In this document: one piece after another, positions 27,606 through 37,535 of the stretch | Layout: the number at the start of each line of letters is the position of its first letter | How positions within the stretch are numbered: position 1 is the stretch's first letter | Assembly: GCF_022179405.1 (NCBI RefSeq) | Contig: NZ_BPQT01000001.1 | Span: forward strand, 1 to 64,000 | Source of the DNA: Methylobacterium marchantiae | GTDB taxonomy: Bacteria > Pseudomonadota > Alphaproteobacteria > Rhizobiales > Beijerinckiaceae | Length of the DNA: 64,000 bases | Direction of reading: 5' to 3' | Notes under the pieces: model-generated | What the model was told of the DNA's origin: nothing | The model's database searches: none | What the model saw: only the letters and a program-made list of their open reading frames with translations | Translations under genes and position numbers: made by a program

Positions 27606-28928
27606 ATGGCCGACATCACTCCCCTGCGCACGGCGGCCGAGACCGGCCTGACCAAGCTCTTCGAAGCCACGAAGATGAAATACCCCACGGGCGTGTCCAT
27701 CGCCCGCGAGGAGGCGTTCCGCTACTTCGAGGCCGTCGGCCTGCCGACCCGCCGCGTCGAGGCGTTCAAGTACACGGACCTGCGCTCGGCGTTCCGCGAC
27801 GCGGCCCATCCGGCGGAGATGCCCTCGGCCGAGACCGCCAAGGCCGCCGTGGCCCAAGCCAAGGGCTTTGCCGGGATCGAGGCCGTGCGCCTCACCTTCG
27901 TCAACGGCCACCTGATCGAGGCCGAATCCGACCTCGGCCGCATCCCGGCCGGCGTCACGTTCACGCCGCTGACCCGGGCGCTCACCGAGGGCCACGCGCT
28001 CCTCGACCGGCTCACCCCCGTGCGCCAGGCCTCCGAGAACCCGATCTACCAGCTCAACACCGCCTTCCTGGCGGATGGCGCGCTGATCGCCGCGGAGGCC
28101 GGCGCCAAGGTCGAGGTTCCGCTGCACCTGCGCTTCATCGGCACCGGAACGGAGGCCTACTCCACCGCCACCCGTACCCTCGTGGTGCTGGGGGAGGGCG
28201 CCGAGATCACGGTGCTGGAGAGCCATGAGGGGCCGGACGGCGTCGCCTACCAGCCCAACGACGCCCTCGACGTGACGGTGGCCGACAACGCCACCTTCCG
28301 GCACGCCCGCCTCAACGCGGAAGGCCGCGAGGCCGTGGCGCTCTCGACTTTCTCCGTCAAGCTCGGCGCAGCGTCGGCGGTGGAGACCGTCAACGTCGTC
28401 GTCGGCGCCGTGCTCTCGCGCCATCAGGTCTACCTGAACTTCGCCGGGGCCGATGCCCGCGCGGTGGTAAACGGGGCGGCCATGCTCAACGGCCGGCAGC
28501 TCGCCGACACCACCTTCCTGGCCGACCACGCTGCCACCGGCGGGGTCAGCCGCGAGCTGTTCAAGACCGTGGTGGACGGCGAGGCCACGGGCGTGTTCCA
28601 GGGCAAGATCATCGTCCAGCAGGCGGCCCAGCAGACCGACGGCAAGATGATGTCGGCCTGCCTCATCCTGTCCGACGAGGGCCAGATGATGAACAAGCCC
28701 GAGCTGGAGATCTTCGCCGACGACGTCGCCTGCGGCCACGGCGCCACCTGCGGCGCCCTCGACGACGATCTGCTGTTCTACCTGATGCAGCGCGGGCTGC
28801 CGAAGGCGGAAGCCGAGAGCCTGCTGGTCCAGGCCTTCCTCGGCGCCGCCATCGAGTCGGTCGGCCACGACGGCGCTCGCGAGGCGCTGATCGCGACCGT
28901 CGAGGCGTGGCTGAAGGCGCGGAGCTAG
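27606..28928 (+). CDS. sufD: Fe-S cluster assembly protein SufD
   Basis: A 440-aa SufD, the SufB paralogue in the SufBC2D scaffold. The N-terminal helical part contains PTRRVEAFKYTDLRS; the beta-helix core follows, with GVSRELFKTVVDGEATGVFQGKI-type residues near 320 and the conserved CGHGATCGALDDDLLFYL near 380, including the cluster-related His. It starts two codons after the sufC stop. A perfect 14-bp hairpin follows the stop. Confidence 0.95.
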   Translation: MADITPLRTAAETGLTKLFEATKMKYPTGVSIAREEAFRYFEAVGLPTRRVEAFKYTDLRSAFRDAAHPAEMPSAETAKAAVAQAKGFAGIEAVRLTFVNGHLIEAESDLGRIPAGVTFTPLTRALTEGHALLDRLTPVRQASENPIYQLNTAFLADGALIAAEAGAKVEVPLHLRFIGTGTEAYSTATRTLVVLGEGAEITVLESHEGPDGVAYQPNDALDVTVADNATFRHARLNAEGREAVALSTFSVKLGAASAVETVNVVVGAVLSRHQVYLNFAGADARAVVNGAAMLNGRQLADTTFLADHAATGGVSRELFKTVVDGEATGVFQGKIIVQQAAQQTDGKMMSACLILSDEGQMMNKPELEIFADDVACGHGATCGALDDDLLFYLMQRGLPKAEAESLLVQAFLGAAIESVGHDGAREALIATVEAWLKARS

Positions 28929-28936
28929 ACAAAGAT

Positions 28937-28968
28937 GGATATCGGCCTCGAAGACGAGGCCGATATCC
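28937..28968. terminator. Perfect hairpin after sufD
   Basis: Arms GGATATCGGCCTCG and CGAGGCCGATATCC pair perfectly around an AAGA loop, 9 bases after the sufD stop. There is no T-tract, so it may act as a processing or mRNA-stability element rather than a terminator. Confidence 0.55.
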
Positions 28969-28990
28969 AAATGCCCGCCCCACCCCGCGA

Positions 28991-29101
28991 CCTCATCCTG
29001 AGGTGCCGGAGCGCAGCGGAGGCCTCGAAGGAGGGCTCCAGTTCGCGTAGCGGGTTCTGGAGTCCTCCTTCGAGGCTGCTGCGCAGCACCTCAGGATGAG
29101 G
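28991..29101. repeat. 111-bp palindromic intergenic repeat
   Basis: Outer arms CCTCATCCTGAGGTGC and GCACCTCAGGATGAGG pair perfectly; inside, CCTCGAAGGAGG (29023-29034) pairs with CCTCCTTCGAGG (29064-29075), and CTCCAG with CTGGAG. The nested structure is like REP/BIME-type elements common between genes in rhizobial genomes. A half copy is present at 54729-54743. It separates sufD from sufS. Confidence 0.8.
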
Positions 29102-29145
29102 AACAGGGTGGGTTCGTCACCCGACTCCTTTTGGAAAGTCGAGAC

Positions 29146-30435
29146 ATGAACGCACCCGTCCTCACCCAGTCACAAGATCTCCGGCCCCAAGATTCCTGGC
29201 CCCAAGATTCCCAGCCCTACGACGTCGCGGCGCTCCGGGCCCAGTTCCCGATCCTGTCGCAGAAGGTCTACGGCCGGCCGCTGGTCTATCTCGACAACGC
29301 GGCCTCGTCGCAGAAGCCGCGCGCGGTCATCGACGCGATGGTGAACTGCATGGAGACGGGCTACGCCAACGTCCATCGCGGGCTGCATTTCATGGCCAAT
29401 GCCGCCACCGAAGGGTTCGAGGGCGCGCGCGAGACCACGCGGCAATTCCTCAACGCCGACTCCACCGACGAGATCATCTTCACCCGCAACGCCACCGAGG
29501 CCTATAACCTCGTGGCCTCGTCGATGGGACTGCTCGGCCAGATCGGGGAGGGGGACGAGATCATCCTCTCGATCATGGAACACCATTCCAACATCGTGCC
29601 CTGGCACTTTTTGCGCGAGCGGCGCGGCGCCGTCATCAAGTGGGCCCCCGTCGACGACGCGGGCAATTTCCTGGTCGACGAGTACGAAAAGCTCTTCACC
29701 GCGCGGACAAAAATGGTGGCGATCACCCACATGTCGAATGTGCTCGGCACGGTGACGCCGGCCGCCGAGATCGTGCGCATCGCCCATGCGCACGGGGTGC
29801 CGGTGCTCCTCGACGGGGCGCAGAGCGCGGTGCACCAGCCCATCGACGTGAAGGCGCTCGATTGCGACTTCTTCGTCTTCACCGGCCACAAGGTCTACGG
29901 TCCCACCGGGATCGGCGTGCTCTACGGCAAGAAGGAGTGGCTGGAGCGCCTGCCCCCCTACCAGGGCGGCGGCGAGATGATCCGCACCGTCTCCGAGGAC
30001 ACGATCACCTATAACGACCCGCCCCACCGGTTCGAGGCCGGCACCCCGGCGATCGTCGAGGCAGTGGGCCTCGGCGCCGCGCTGGAATTCATGATGGGTG
30101 TCGGCCGCGACCGGATCGCCGCGCACGAGGCGTCCCTCCTCGCCTACGCGCAGGAACGGCTCGGCGCCATGAATTCCGTGCGGATGATCGGCACCGCCAA
30201 GGGCAAGGGCGGCGTCATCGCCTTCGAGATGAAGGGGGCCCATGCCCACGACATCGCGACCATCATCGACCGCTACGGCGTCGCCATCCGGGCCGGTACC
30301 CATTGCGCCATGCCGCTGCTCACGCGATTCGGCGCGACATCCACCTGTCGCGCGTCGTTCGGCCTGTATAATACCCATGACGAAGTGGACGCCCTCGCCG
30401 AGGCCCTGGCCAAGGCCGAGATGATGTTCGCCTGA
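29146..30435 (+). CDS. sufS: Cysteine desulfurase SufS (group II)
   Basis: A 429-aa SufS-type cysteine desulfurase. Features are YLDNAASSQKP near residue 47, EHHSNIVPW, the PLP-lysine Lys249 in FTGHKVYGPTG and the group II cysteine Cys387 in RAGTHCAMPL. It normally passes sulfur to SufE/SufU-like partners. The first 20 residues include a short QDS-rich duplication. ATG 29146 follows GGAAAG; a TTG five codons earlier is unlikely. It is separated from sufD by a hairpin and the 111-bp repeat, so it may rely partly on its own promoter. Confidence 0.95.
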   Translation: MNAPVLTQSQDLRPQDSWPQDSQPYDVAALRAQFPILSQKVYGRPLVYLDNAASSQKPRAVIDAMVNCMETGYANVHRGLHFMANAATEGFEGARETTRQFLNADSTDEIIFTRNATEAYNLVASSMGLLGQIGEGDEIILSIMEHHSNIVPWHFLRERRGAVIKWAPVDDAGNFLVDEYEKLFTARTKMVAITHMSNVLGTVTPAAEIVRIAHAHGVPVLLDGAQSAVHQPIDVKALDCDFFVFTGHKVYGPTGIGVLYGKKEWLERLPPYQGGGEMIRTVSEDTITYNDPPHRFEAGTPAIVEAVGLGAALEFMMGVGRDRIAAHEASLLAYAQERLGAMNSVRMIGTAKGKGGVIAFEMKGAHAHDIATIIDRYGVAIRAGTHCAMPLLTRFGATSTCRASFGLYNTHDEVDALAEALAKAEMMFA

Positions 30436-30440
30436 CAACC

Positions 30441-30481
30441 GCATGAGCGGCGCTAGCGCGACCGCGCGCCGCCGCTCATGC
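30441..30481. terminator. Perfect hairpin after sufS
   Basis: Twelve-base arms GCATGAGCGGCG and CGCCGCTCATGC pair perfectly around a 17-base loop, 5 bases after the sufS stop. No T-tract follows. A second perfect hairpin (30490-30513: TCGCGGATCG, loop AAGA, CGATCCGCGA) comes directly after. Confidence 0.5.
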
Positions 30482-30536
30482 GGCGGATCTCGCGGATCGA
30501 AGACGATCCGCGACACCGAACGACGAGGACAGCATC

Positions 30537-30917
30537 ATGAGCGACGCCGCCATCACCGGAGGGGCCAACACCCCCGCCATCGCCAGCGACTCGGCGATCC
30601 CGCCGGAAGAGCTCGACCGCCTGACCGACGATATCGTCGCGGCGCTGAAGAGCGTCTACGACCCCGAAATCCCGGCCGACATCTACGAGCTCGGCCTGAT
30701 CTACAAGGTCGACATCGCCGACGACCGCAAGGTCGCCATCGACATGACGCTGACCGCTCCCGGCTGTCCCGTGGCCGGCGAGATGCCGGGCTGGGTCGAG
30801 ACGGCGGTGGCCGCCGTGCCGGGCGTGCAGGCCTGCGCCGTCACCATGGTGTTCGACCCGCCGTGGGACCAGAGCCGCATGTCCGACGAGGCCCGCGTCG
30901 CGCTGGACATGTGGTAG
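30537..30917 (+). CDS. SUF-system MIP18/DUF59 protein (SufT-like)
   Basis: A 126-aa protein with the MIP18/DUF59 domain from about residue 30: ALKSVYDPEIPADIYELGLIY, then MTLTAPGCPVAGEMPGWV with the conserved cysteine, and FDPPWDQSRMSDEA. It belongs to the SUF-associated group often named SufT or TIGR02945, which helps mature Fe-S proteins. It lies between sufS and an antisense Uma2 gene. Confidence 0.92.
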   Translation: MSDAAITGGANTPAIASDSAIPPEELDRLTDDIVAALKSVYDPEIPADIYELGLIYKVDIADDRKVAIDMTLTAPGCPVAGEMPGWVETAVAAVPGVQACAVTMVFDPPWDQSRMSDEARVALDMW

Positions 30918-30924
30918 GGCGCCC

Positions 30925-31518
30925 TCAGCCGATCGGTGCCTCCCGGTGCGGAGCGAACGTCATGCCGTCGTACACATCCGACATCAACAGACGTGCTCCG
31001 ATGATCGGCAGATCGATGATCTCATCTCTCGCCTCGAAGGCCTGCGTCACCCACGCCTCGCCGTCGCGTCGATACAGTGTCGCGCTGGGCCACCGGGTCT
31101 CCACGAGCAGGATGTAGGCGATCGTCGGATGACGCTTGTACTCCTCCAGCTTCCGGAAACGATCGATGGTGCTCGTCGAGGGTGACAGCACCTCGACGAC
31201 GAGCCGGGGTGAACGGCTCTCGTAGCTGTCCAGGATCAGCTCGCCGCATTCCACGGTCACGTCCGGCCGGCGCAATGTCGCGATGCCCGTGCGCAGACCG
31301 ATATCGTCCGTCATCGGCCGACACCCCGTTCCGCGAAGCTGGCCATGGAGGGCGGCGATGATATTCACGGTCGCACGGTCGTGTTGCGCGCTGGCCCCCG
31401 TCATCATCTTCACGTGCGGGACCGGCACGCCGTCGACGAGTTCATAGAGGACATCCTGGCGTTGCTGCCAGTCGAAGAATTCTTCCACGCTCATCAAGCG
31501 TCGTGCCGTCTGTGCCAT
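30925..31518 (-). CDS. Uma2 family (DUF820) endonuclease-like protein
   Basis: A 197-aa PD-(D/E)XK-fold protein of the Uma2 group. The N-terminus is MSVEEFFDWQ...YELVDG, and the presumed catalytic residues fall in RRPDVTVECGE and RLVVEVLSPST. Uma2 proteins are abundant in some bacteria but poorly understood; some look like restriction-fold nucleases. It is inserted antisense between the SUF DUF59 gene (7 bases from its stop) and sufA. Start ATG 31518 (MAQTARRLMS). Confidence 0.85.
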   Translation of the reverse strand: MAQTARRLMSVEEFFDWQQRQDVLYELVDGVPVPHVKMMTGASAQHDRATVNIIAALHGQLRGTGCRPMTDDIGLRTGIATLRRPDVTVECGELILDSYESRSPRLVVEVLSPSTSTIDRFRKLEEYKRHPTIAYILLVETRWPSATLYRRDGEAWVTQAFEARDEIIDLPIIGARLLMSDVYDGMTFAPHREAPIG

Positions 31519-31677
31519 GAAACCCGCCCTCGGCCGGCCATGACGATAGCATAGTCCGAAGACCGCCGGCCGGTGCCGCATGACGACAGTGGACCGCGGC
31601 CTCCGCCATCCTTATCTTAACGACGTACCATCATCCTCAACCGCCCGGGCCTTGAACCCGGCTGCCGGAGAGATCTC

Positions 31678-32055
31678 ATGCTCAAGAGTTTCAAGGTCTT
31701 GTCGCTGACCGACGCGGCGGCGGACCGGATCAAGTCCATCATCGCGGATGCGGAGAAGCCGATCGCCGGCCTCAGGGTCGGCGTGAAGAACGGCGGCTGC
31801 GCCGGCATGTCCTACACGATGGAATATGCCGAAGGGCGCAACCCCGGCGAGGACATGGTGGAGGATCGCGGCGTGACGGTCTTCGTCGACCCCAAGGCGG
31901 TCCTGTTCCTCCTCGGCACCGAGATGGACTTCAAGACGACGAAGCTGTCGTCGCAGTTCGTGTTCAACAACCCGAACCAGACCTCGTCCTGCGGCTGCGG
32001 CGAATCCGTCGCGATCACGCCGGCCAATCCCGAAGTGCTGCGCGCCTCCGCCTGA
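31678..32055 (+). CDS. sufA: A-type Fe-S carrier protein SufA/IscA-like
   Basis: A 125-aa A-type carrier (HesB/IscA/SufA). The three conserved cysteines are in KNGGCAGMSY and SSCGCGES near the C-terminus. It accepts clusters from the SufBCD scaffold and delivers them to apoproteins. It is cut off from the rest of the suf operon by the antisense Uma2 gene, so it probably has its own promoter within 31519-31677. GAGAG stands before the ATG. Confidence 0.93.
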   Translation: MLKSFKVLSLTDAAADRIKSIIADAEKPIAGLRVGVKNGGCAGMSYTMEYAEGRNPGEDMVEDRGVTVFVDPKAVLFLLGTEMDFKTTKLSSQFVFNNPNQTSSCGCGESVAITPANPEVLRASA

Positions 32056-32085
32056 CGCGGGGACGGCCCTATCGGCCCGGAGCGC

Positions 32086-33183
32086 TCACGCGACCGCCGT
32101 GAGCGCCTCCGTCGTGACGCCGGAATCGTCCACGGTCCGGTTGCGGCCGTCGCGCTTGGCCATGAACATGCACTGGTCGGCGCGTTCGAGGAGGGACACG
32201 GCGGTGTCGCCCCGGCGCGACGTGGCGACGCCGAGCGAGATCGTCACCTTGCCGAGGGACTCGCCCGTCGTCCGCTTCACCAGCTCGCGACCCATGACAC
32301 TGGCACGGACCTTCTCGGCGATCGCTACGGCGGCGGCCCGGTCGGTCTCGGGCAGGAGGATGCCGAATTCCTCGCCGCCGAAACGGGCGAGGGTGGCGCG
32401 CGCCTTGAGATGCTCGCGCATGACGATGGCCACGAGACGCAGCACCTGATCGCCCGTGAGATGGCCGTAGACGTCGTTGAAGCGCTTGAAGAAATCGACG
32501 TCGATGACGATCAGGCTGGAGGGTGACGCCTGACCCGCGGCACCGTCCACCATCTTGCGCAGGCTCTCCTCGAAATGCTTGCGGTTCGACAGGCCGGTGA
32601 GGGGATCGGTGAGGCTCTCCAGCCGGGTTGCCTCGAGGGTCTCGCGCAGGCTCTCGATCTCGCTGCGGCTCTCCCGCATGCGCGCTTCGAGGGTGCGGTT
32701 GTTGGCGGTGATCTCCCGGGTCGTCGAGACCAGAGTCATGATGATCTCGCGGACGCGGTTCTGGTCCGACACGTCGAGATCGCGCGACAGGGCCTGCAGC
32801 GACTCGCCGTATTGCGTGGTCGAGCCGAGCGAGAGGTCCATCACCTCCATGATGCCCTCGATCTCGACCAGCATGTTCGTGCTCATCCGCTCGGTCTCGG
32901 CGACGAGGCGGCGACTGTCGACATAGGTCTCGTACAGGGAATCGATGTCGGCGTCGGAGAGGCAGCCATTCTCCGCGGTCAGCCGCTTGATCGCGTCGTT
33001 CATCAGCGGCAGCACACCCGAAACGTAGGTGTACCAGACGGTGTAGGCCTGGGGCGTCGCGGAGGAACCGTAGTCACGCATCAGCACGTTGGCGCGGTCG
33101 GCCAGAGCGAACGTCCGCTCCCTGTCACCGTGGCTTCCGTGGTTCATCGTCCGGCCCGTCCCCTGATCCGGCACCGAGGACAT
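32086..33183 (-). CDS. GGDEF-domain diguanylate cyclase
   Basis: A 365-aa protein. Residues about 190-350 form a GGDEF domain with LTDPLTGLSNRKHF, DVDFFKRFNDVYGH and the active-site variant GGEEF at 269-273, so c-di-GMP synthesis is expected. No RxxD inhibitory site is visible just before GGEEF. The first 180 residues are a helical sensor-like region with a coiled coil and no membrane segment, as in the cytoplasmic PleD-unlike cyclases of rhizobia. Start at 33183; an ATG at 33147 is also possible. It converges on sufA. Confidence 0.9.
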   Translation of the reverse strand: MSSVPDQGTGRTMNHGSHGDRERTFALADRANVLMRDYGSSATPQAYTVWYTYVSGVLPLMNDAIKRLTAENGCLSDADIDSLYETYVDSRRLVAETERMSTNMLVEIEGIMEVMDLSLGSTTQYGESLQALSRDLDVSDQNRVREIIMTLVSTTREITANNRTLEARMRESRSEIESLRETLEATRLESLTDPLTGLSNRKHFEESLRKMVDGAAGQASPSSLIVIDVDFFKRFNDVYGHLTGDQVLRLVAIVMREHLKARATLARFGGEEFGILLPETDRAAAVAIAEKVRASVMGRELVKRTTGESLGKVTISLGVATSRRGDTAVSLLERADQCMFMAKRDGRNRTVDDSGVTTEALTAVA

Positions 33184-33262
33184 CGAACGCCGGAAGGGTA
33201 AGCTATCGTACCGATGATGGAGATGCGGTTAAGGTGACGGGAACGGCTCGCCGGTCGGCGCG

Positions 33263-34864
<1,602 letters not shown>

Positions 34865-35103
34865 ATGCTGATGAGAACCGTTGCGCGCAGGAACGTGTCG
34901 CGATCCGCGCGGAGAAGATCGTCGTGGGCAAGGCTTCGAGGTCGGTTCGAACACACGACCCGCCGCGCACACGCGTTGCGCGGACACTTAGAGCCTTGAG
35001 GTGTCTTGTCAATCGACCACTTGGCCGCCATCGTCGCTTATCCGGCCCGATCGGGACCGCCGCCAGGCGCGCGACCAAGACTCTAACACGGGGCCTGATG
35101 GCA

Positions 35104-35135
35104 CATGCCCTGCTTGGTCCATGCCCTGCTTGGTC
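35104..35135. repeat. 16-bp perfect tandem duplication
   Basis: CATGCCCTGCTTGGTC occurs twice head to tail, 51 bases before the NCS1 transporter start. The 322-base region between the helicase and transporter genes holds no other gene that I can support; it must contain both divergent promoters. Confidence 0.85.
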
Positions 35136-35186
35136 CCGGGCGGATCGGAACGGGACCAGGCCCTCTCGCCACGGAGACGCGGATCG

Positions 35187-36689
35187 ATGTCACACAGCGC
35201 CTCGATTGCCGAACCGGCCGCGTCTGGAGGCGCCGTACCCGACGCCCATTCCGCCGTGGTGATCAAGCCCGGCTACGACGACCGCCTCACCAACGAGGAT
35301 CTGGCGCCGCTGCGCAAGCAGACCTGGGGCAGCTACAATTTCTTCGCCTTCTGGATGTCGGACGTCCACAGCGTCGGCGGCTACATCACGGCGGGCAGCC
35401 TCTTCTCCCTCGGCCTCGTGAGCTGGCAGGTGCTGATCTCGCTCCTCGTCGGCATCCTCATCGTGCAGTTCTTCTGCAACCTCGTCGCCAAGCCGAGCCA
35501 GCTGACGGGCACGCCCTATCCGGTTATCTGCCGCGCCTCCTTCGGCGTGAAGGGCGCCAATATCCCCGCCATCATCCGCGGCCTCATCGCGGTGGCCTGG
35601 TACGGCATCCAGACCTACCTCGCCTCCAGCGCCTTCATGATCGTGGCTTTGCGCTTCTACCCCGAGCTGAAGCCCTATGCCGACGTGACCCAGCACGGCT
35701 TCGTCGGCCTGTCGAGCCTCGGCTGGGCCGCCTTCATGACCCTGTGGGTGATCCAGGCGCTGGTGTTCTGGCGCGGCATGGAGGCGATCCGCAAGTTCAT
35801 CGACTGGGCCGGACCCGCCGTCTACGTGGTGATGATCGCGCTCGCCGTCTATCTCGTGGCCAAGGCCGGCATCTCCAATGTCGGCCTCACCCTCGGCGAG
35901 GTGAAGTACCAGGGCTGGGACGCCCTGCCGGTGATGATCAACGCGGTCGCCCTCGTCGTCTCCTACTTCTCCGGGCCGATGCTGAATTTCGGCGACTTCT
36001 CACGCTACGGAAAGTCGTTCCCGGCGGTGAAGAGCGGCAATTTCTGGGGCCTGCCGGTGAACTTCATCGGCTTCTCGCTGCTCACAGTCATCACCACGTC
36101 GTCGACCCTGCCGGTCTTCGGCCACCTCATCATCGATCCGGTGGAGACGGTGAGCAAAATCGACAACACCTACGCCGTGGTGCTCGGCGCCTTCACCTTC
36201 ATGACGGCGACGATCGGCATCAACATCGTGGCGAACTTCGTCTCGCCGGCCTTCGACTTCTCGAACGTGGCGCCGCAGCACATCAGCTGGCGCATGGGCG
36301 GGATGATCGCGGCCGTCGGCTCGATCTTCATCACCCCGTGGAACCTCTACAACAACCCGGCGGTGATCCACTACACGCTCGACATCCTCGGCGCGTTCAT
36401 CGGCCCGCTCTTCGGCATCCTGATCGCCGACTTCTTCGTGGTGCGAAAGCAGCACGTGGTGGTGGACGACCTCTACACGATGAGCCCCACCGGTACCTAC
36501 TGGTACGATGGCGGCTACAACCGCGCCGCCGTGATGAGCGTCATCCCCTCCGCCCTGGTGCCGGCCCTCTGCGCCGTTATTCCGGCCCTCGGGAGCCTCG
36601 CGAATTTCAGCTGGTTCATCGGCGTGGCCCTGGGCTTCTCGATCTATCTCGTCCTGATGCGTAAGAACCCGGTCACGGCCACGGCCTGA
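35187..36689 (+). CDS. NCS1 family nucleobase/hydantoin:cation symporter
   Basis: A 500-aa transporter with about twelve predicted transmembrane helices. The N-terminal signature TWGSYNFFAFWMSDVHSVGG is typical of the NCS1 family (Mhp1, PucI, CodB relatives), as are the intramembrane residues SQLTGTPYPVICRASFG. Substrates in the family are hydantoins, allantoin, uracil, cytosine or thiamine precursors. The racemase-like gene 17 bases downstream points to a hydantoin or allantoin. ATG 35187 is preceded by GGAGA. Confidence 0.92.
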   Translation: MSHSASIAEPAASGGAVPDAHSAVVIKPGYDDRLTNEDLAPLRKQTWGSYNFFAFWMSDVHSVGGYITAGSLFSLGLVSWQVLISLLVGILIVQFFCNLVAKPSQLTGTPYPVICRASFGVKGANIPAIIRGLIAVAWYGIQTYLASSAFMIVALRFYPELKPYADVTQHGFVGLSSLGWAAFMTLWVIQALVFWRGMEAIRKFIDWAGPAVYVVMIALAVYLVAKAGISNVGLTLGEVKYQGWDALPVMINAVALVVSYFSGPMLNFGDFSRYGKSFPAVKSGNFWGLPVNFIGFSLLTVITTSSTLPVFGHLIIDPVETVSKIDNTYAVVLGAFTFMTATIGINIVANFVSPAFDFSNVAPQHISWRMGGMIAAVGSIFITPWNLYNNPAVIHYTLDILGAFIGPLFGILIADFFVVRKQHVVVDDLYTMSPTGTYWYDGGYNRAAVMSVIPSALVPALCAVIPALGSLANFSWFIGVALGFSIYLVLMRKNPVTATA

Positions 36690-36706
36690 CCGGAGATCGA
36701 TCCCCG

Positions 36707-37435
36707 TTGCGCATCCTGCTGATCAATCCGAACACGACCTCGTCCGTCACCGATCTCGTCGCCTCGCACGTGCGCCGCGTGGCGGGCGACGCCGCGGAGT
36801 TCGTCCCCGTCACCGGGCGTTTCGGCGCCCGCTACATCGCCAGCCGGGCCGCGTCTGCGATCGCGGCGCATGCGGCCCTCGACGTCCTGGCGGAGCATGC
36901 GGAGGGCTGCGACGCGGTCTATCTCGCCTGTTTCGGCGATCCGGGCCTCGGGGCTCTGCGCGAGATCTCGCCCCTGCCCGTGGTGGGAATGGCGGAAGCC
37001 TCGTGCCTCGCCGCCACGGCGCGGGGAGGGCGCTTCGCCATCGTCACCGGGGGGGCCCTGTGGGGGCCGATGCTGGAGGAGTTCGTGGCCGGGCTCGGCC
37101 TCTCCGACAGGCTCGCCGCCATCCGCACCATCGCCCCCACCGGAGACCGCATCGCGCGCGACCCCGACGCGGCCCTGGCCGATCTCGCCGCCGCCTGCAC
37201 CACCTGTGCGGAGAAGGACGGGGCCGACGTGGTGATCCTCGGCGGCGCGGCTCTGGCCGGCCTCGCCGAGCGGATCCAGCCGCAGGTGCCCGTCCCCGTC
37301 CTGTGCTCGGTGGAAGTGGGCACCCGCGCGGTCCTCGCCGCCGCGATCTGCGGATTGCCGCCGGGCCAGCCGGCGCCCTCGCTCGCGAGCATCGGCCTGT
37401 CGCCGGCCCTGACGGAGCGCCTGGCGCAGGAGTGA
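36707..37435 (+). CDS. Asp/Glu/hydantoin racemase family protein
   Basis: A 242-aa protein starting with TTG (LRILLINPNTT), 17 bases after the NCS1 transporter and almost surely in its operon. The fold motifs are INPNTT (7-12) and ACFGDPGL with Cys75, the first catalytic cysteine. The second cysteine, expected in an ILGCAGL-like motif, is replaced: the sequence is VVILGGAALAG with Gly180. Normal members racemise by two-cysteine acid/base chemistry, so this one may not racemise. Function is best described as unknown within the hydantoin/allantoin racemase family. Confidence 0.82.
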   Translation: MRILLINPNTTSSVTDLVASHVRRVAGDAAEFVPVTGRFGARYIASRAASAIAAHAALDVLAEHAEGCDAVYLACFGDPGLGALREISPLPVVGMAEASCLAATARGGRFAIVTGGALWGPMLEEFVAGLGLSDRLAAIRTIAPTGDRIARDPDAALADLAAACTTCAEKDGADVVILGGAALAGLAERIQPQVPVPVLCSVEVGTRAVLAAAICGLPPGQPAPSLASIGLSPALTERLAQE

Positions 37436-37501
37436 CGGGCACGCCGGCCGATCCCGGCCCGCGTGACGAACGGCACTTGCAAACCGACTCCCGATCGGCT
37501 T

Positions 37502-37518
37502 ACTTTGCGATACAAAGT
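37502..37518. promoter_or_regulatory. Palindromic operator copy 1 (ACTTTG-N5-CAAAGT)
   Basis: A perfect 6-base inverted repeat with a 5-base spacer lies 18 bases before the membrane protein gene. The same arms and spacing recur at 38554-38570 before the cis-prenyltransferase gene. It is probably bound by the winged-helix regulator encoded between the two copies. Confidence 0.7.
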
Positions 37519-37535
37519 CGATCCGGGAGCGTCGG

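Noticed and set aside
27453-28970. 505-codon frame antisense to sufD
   Set aside because: sufD is certain on the plus strand; the antisense frame has no features.
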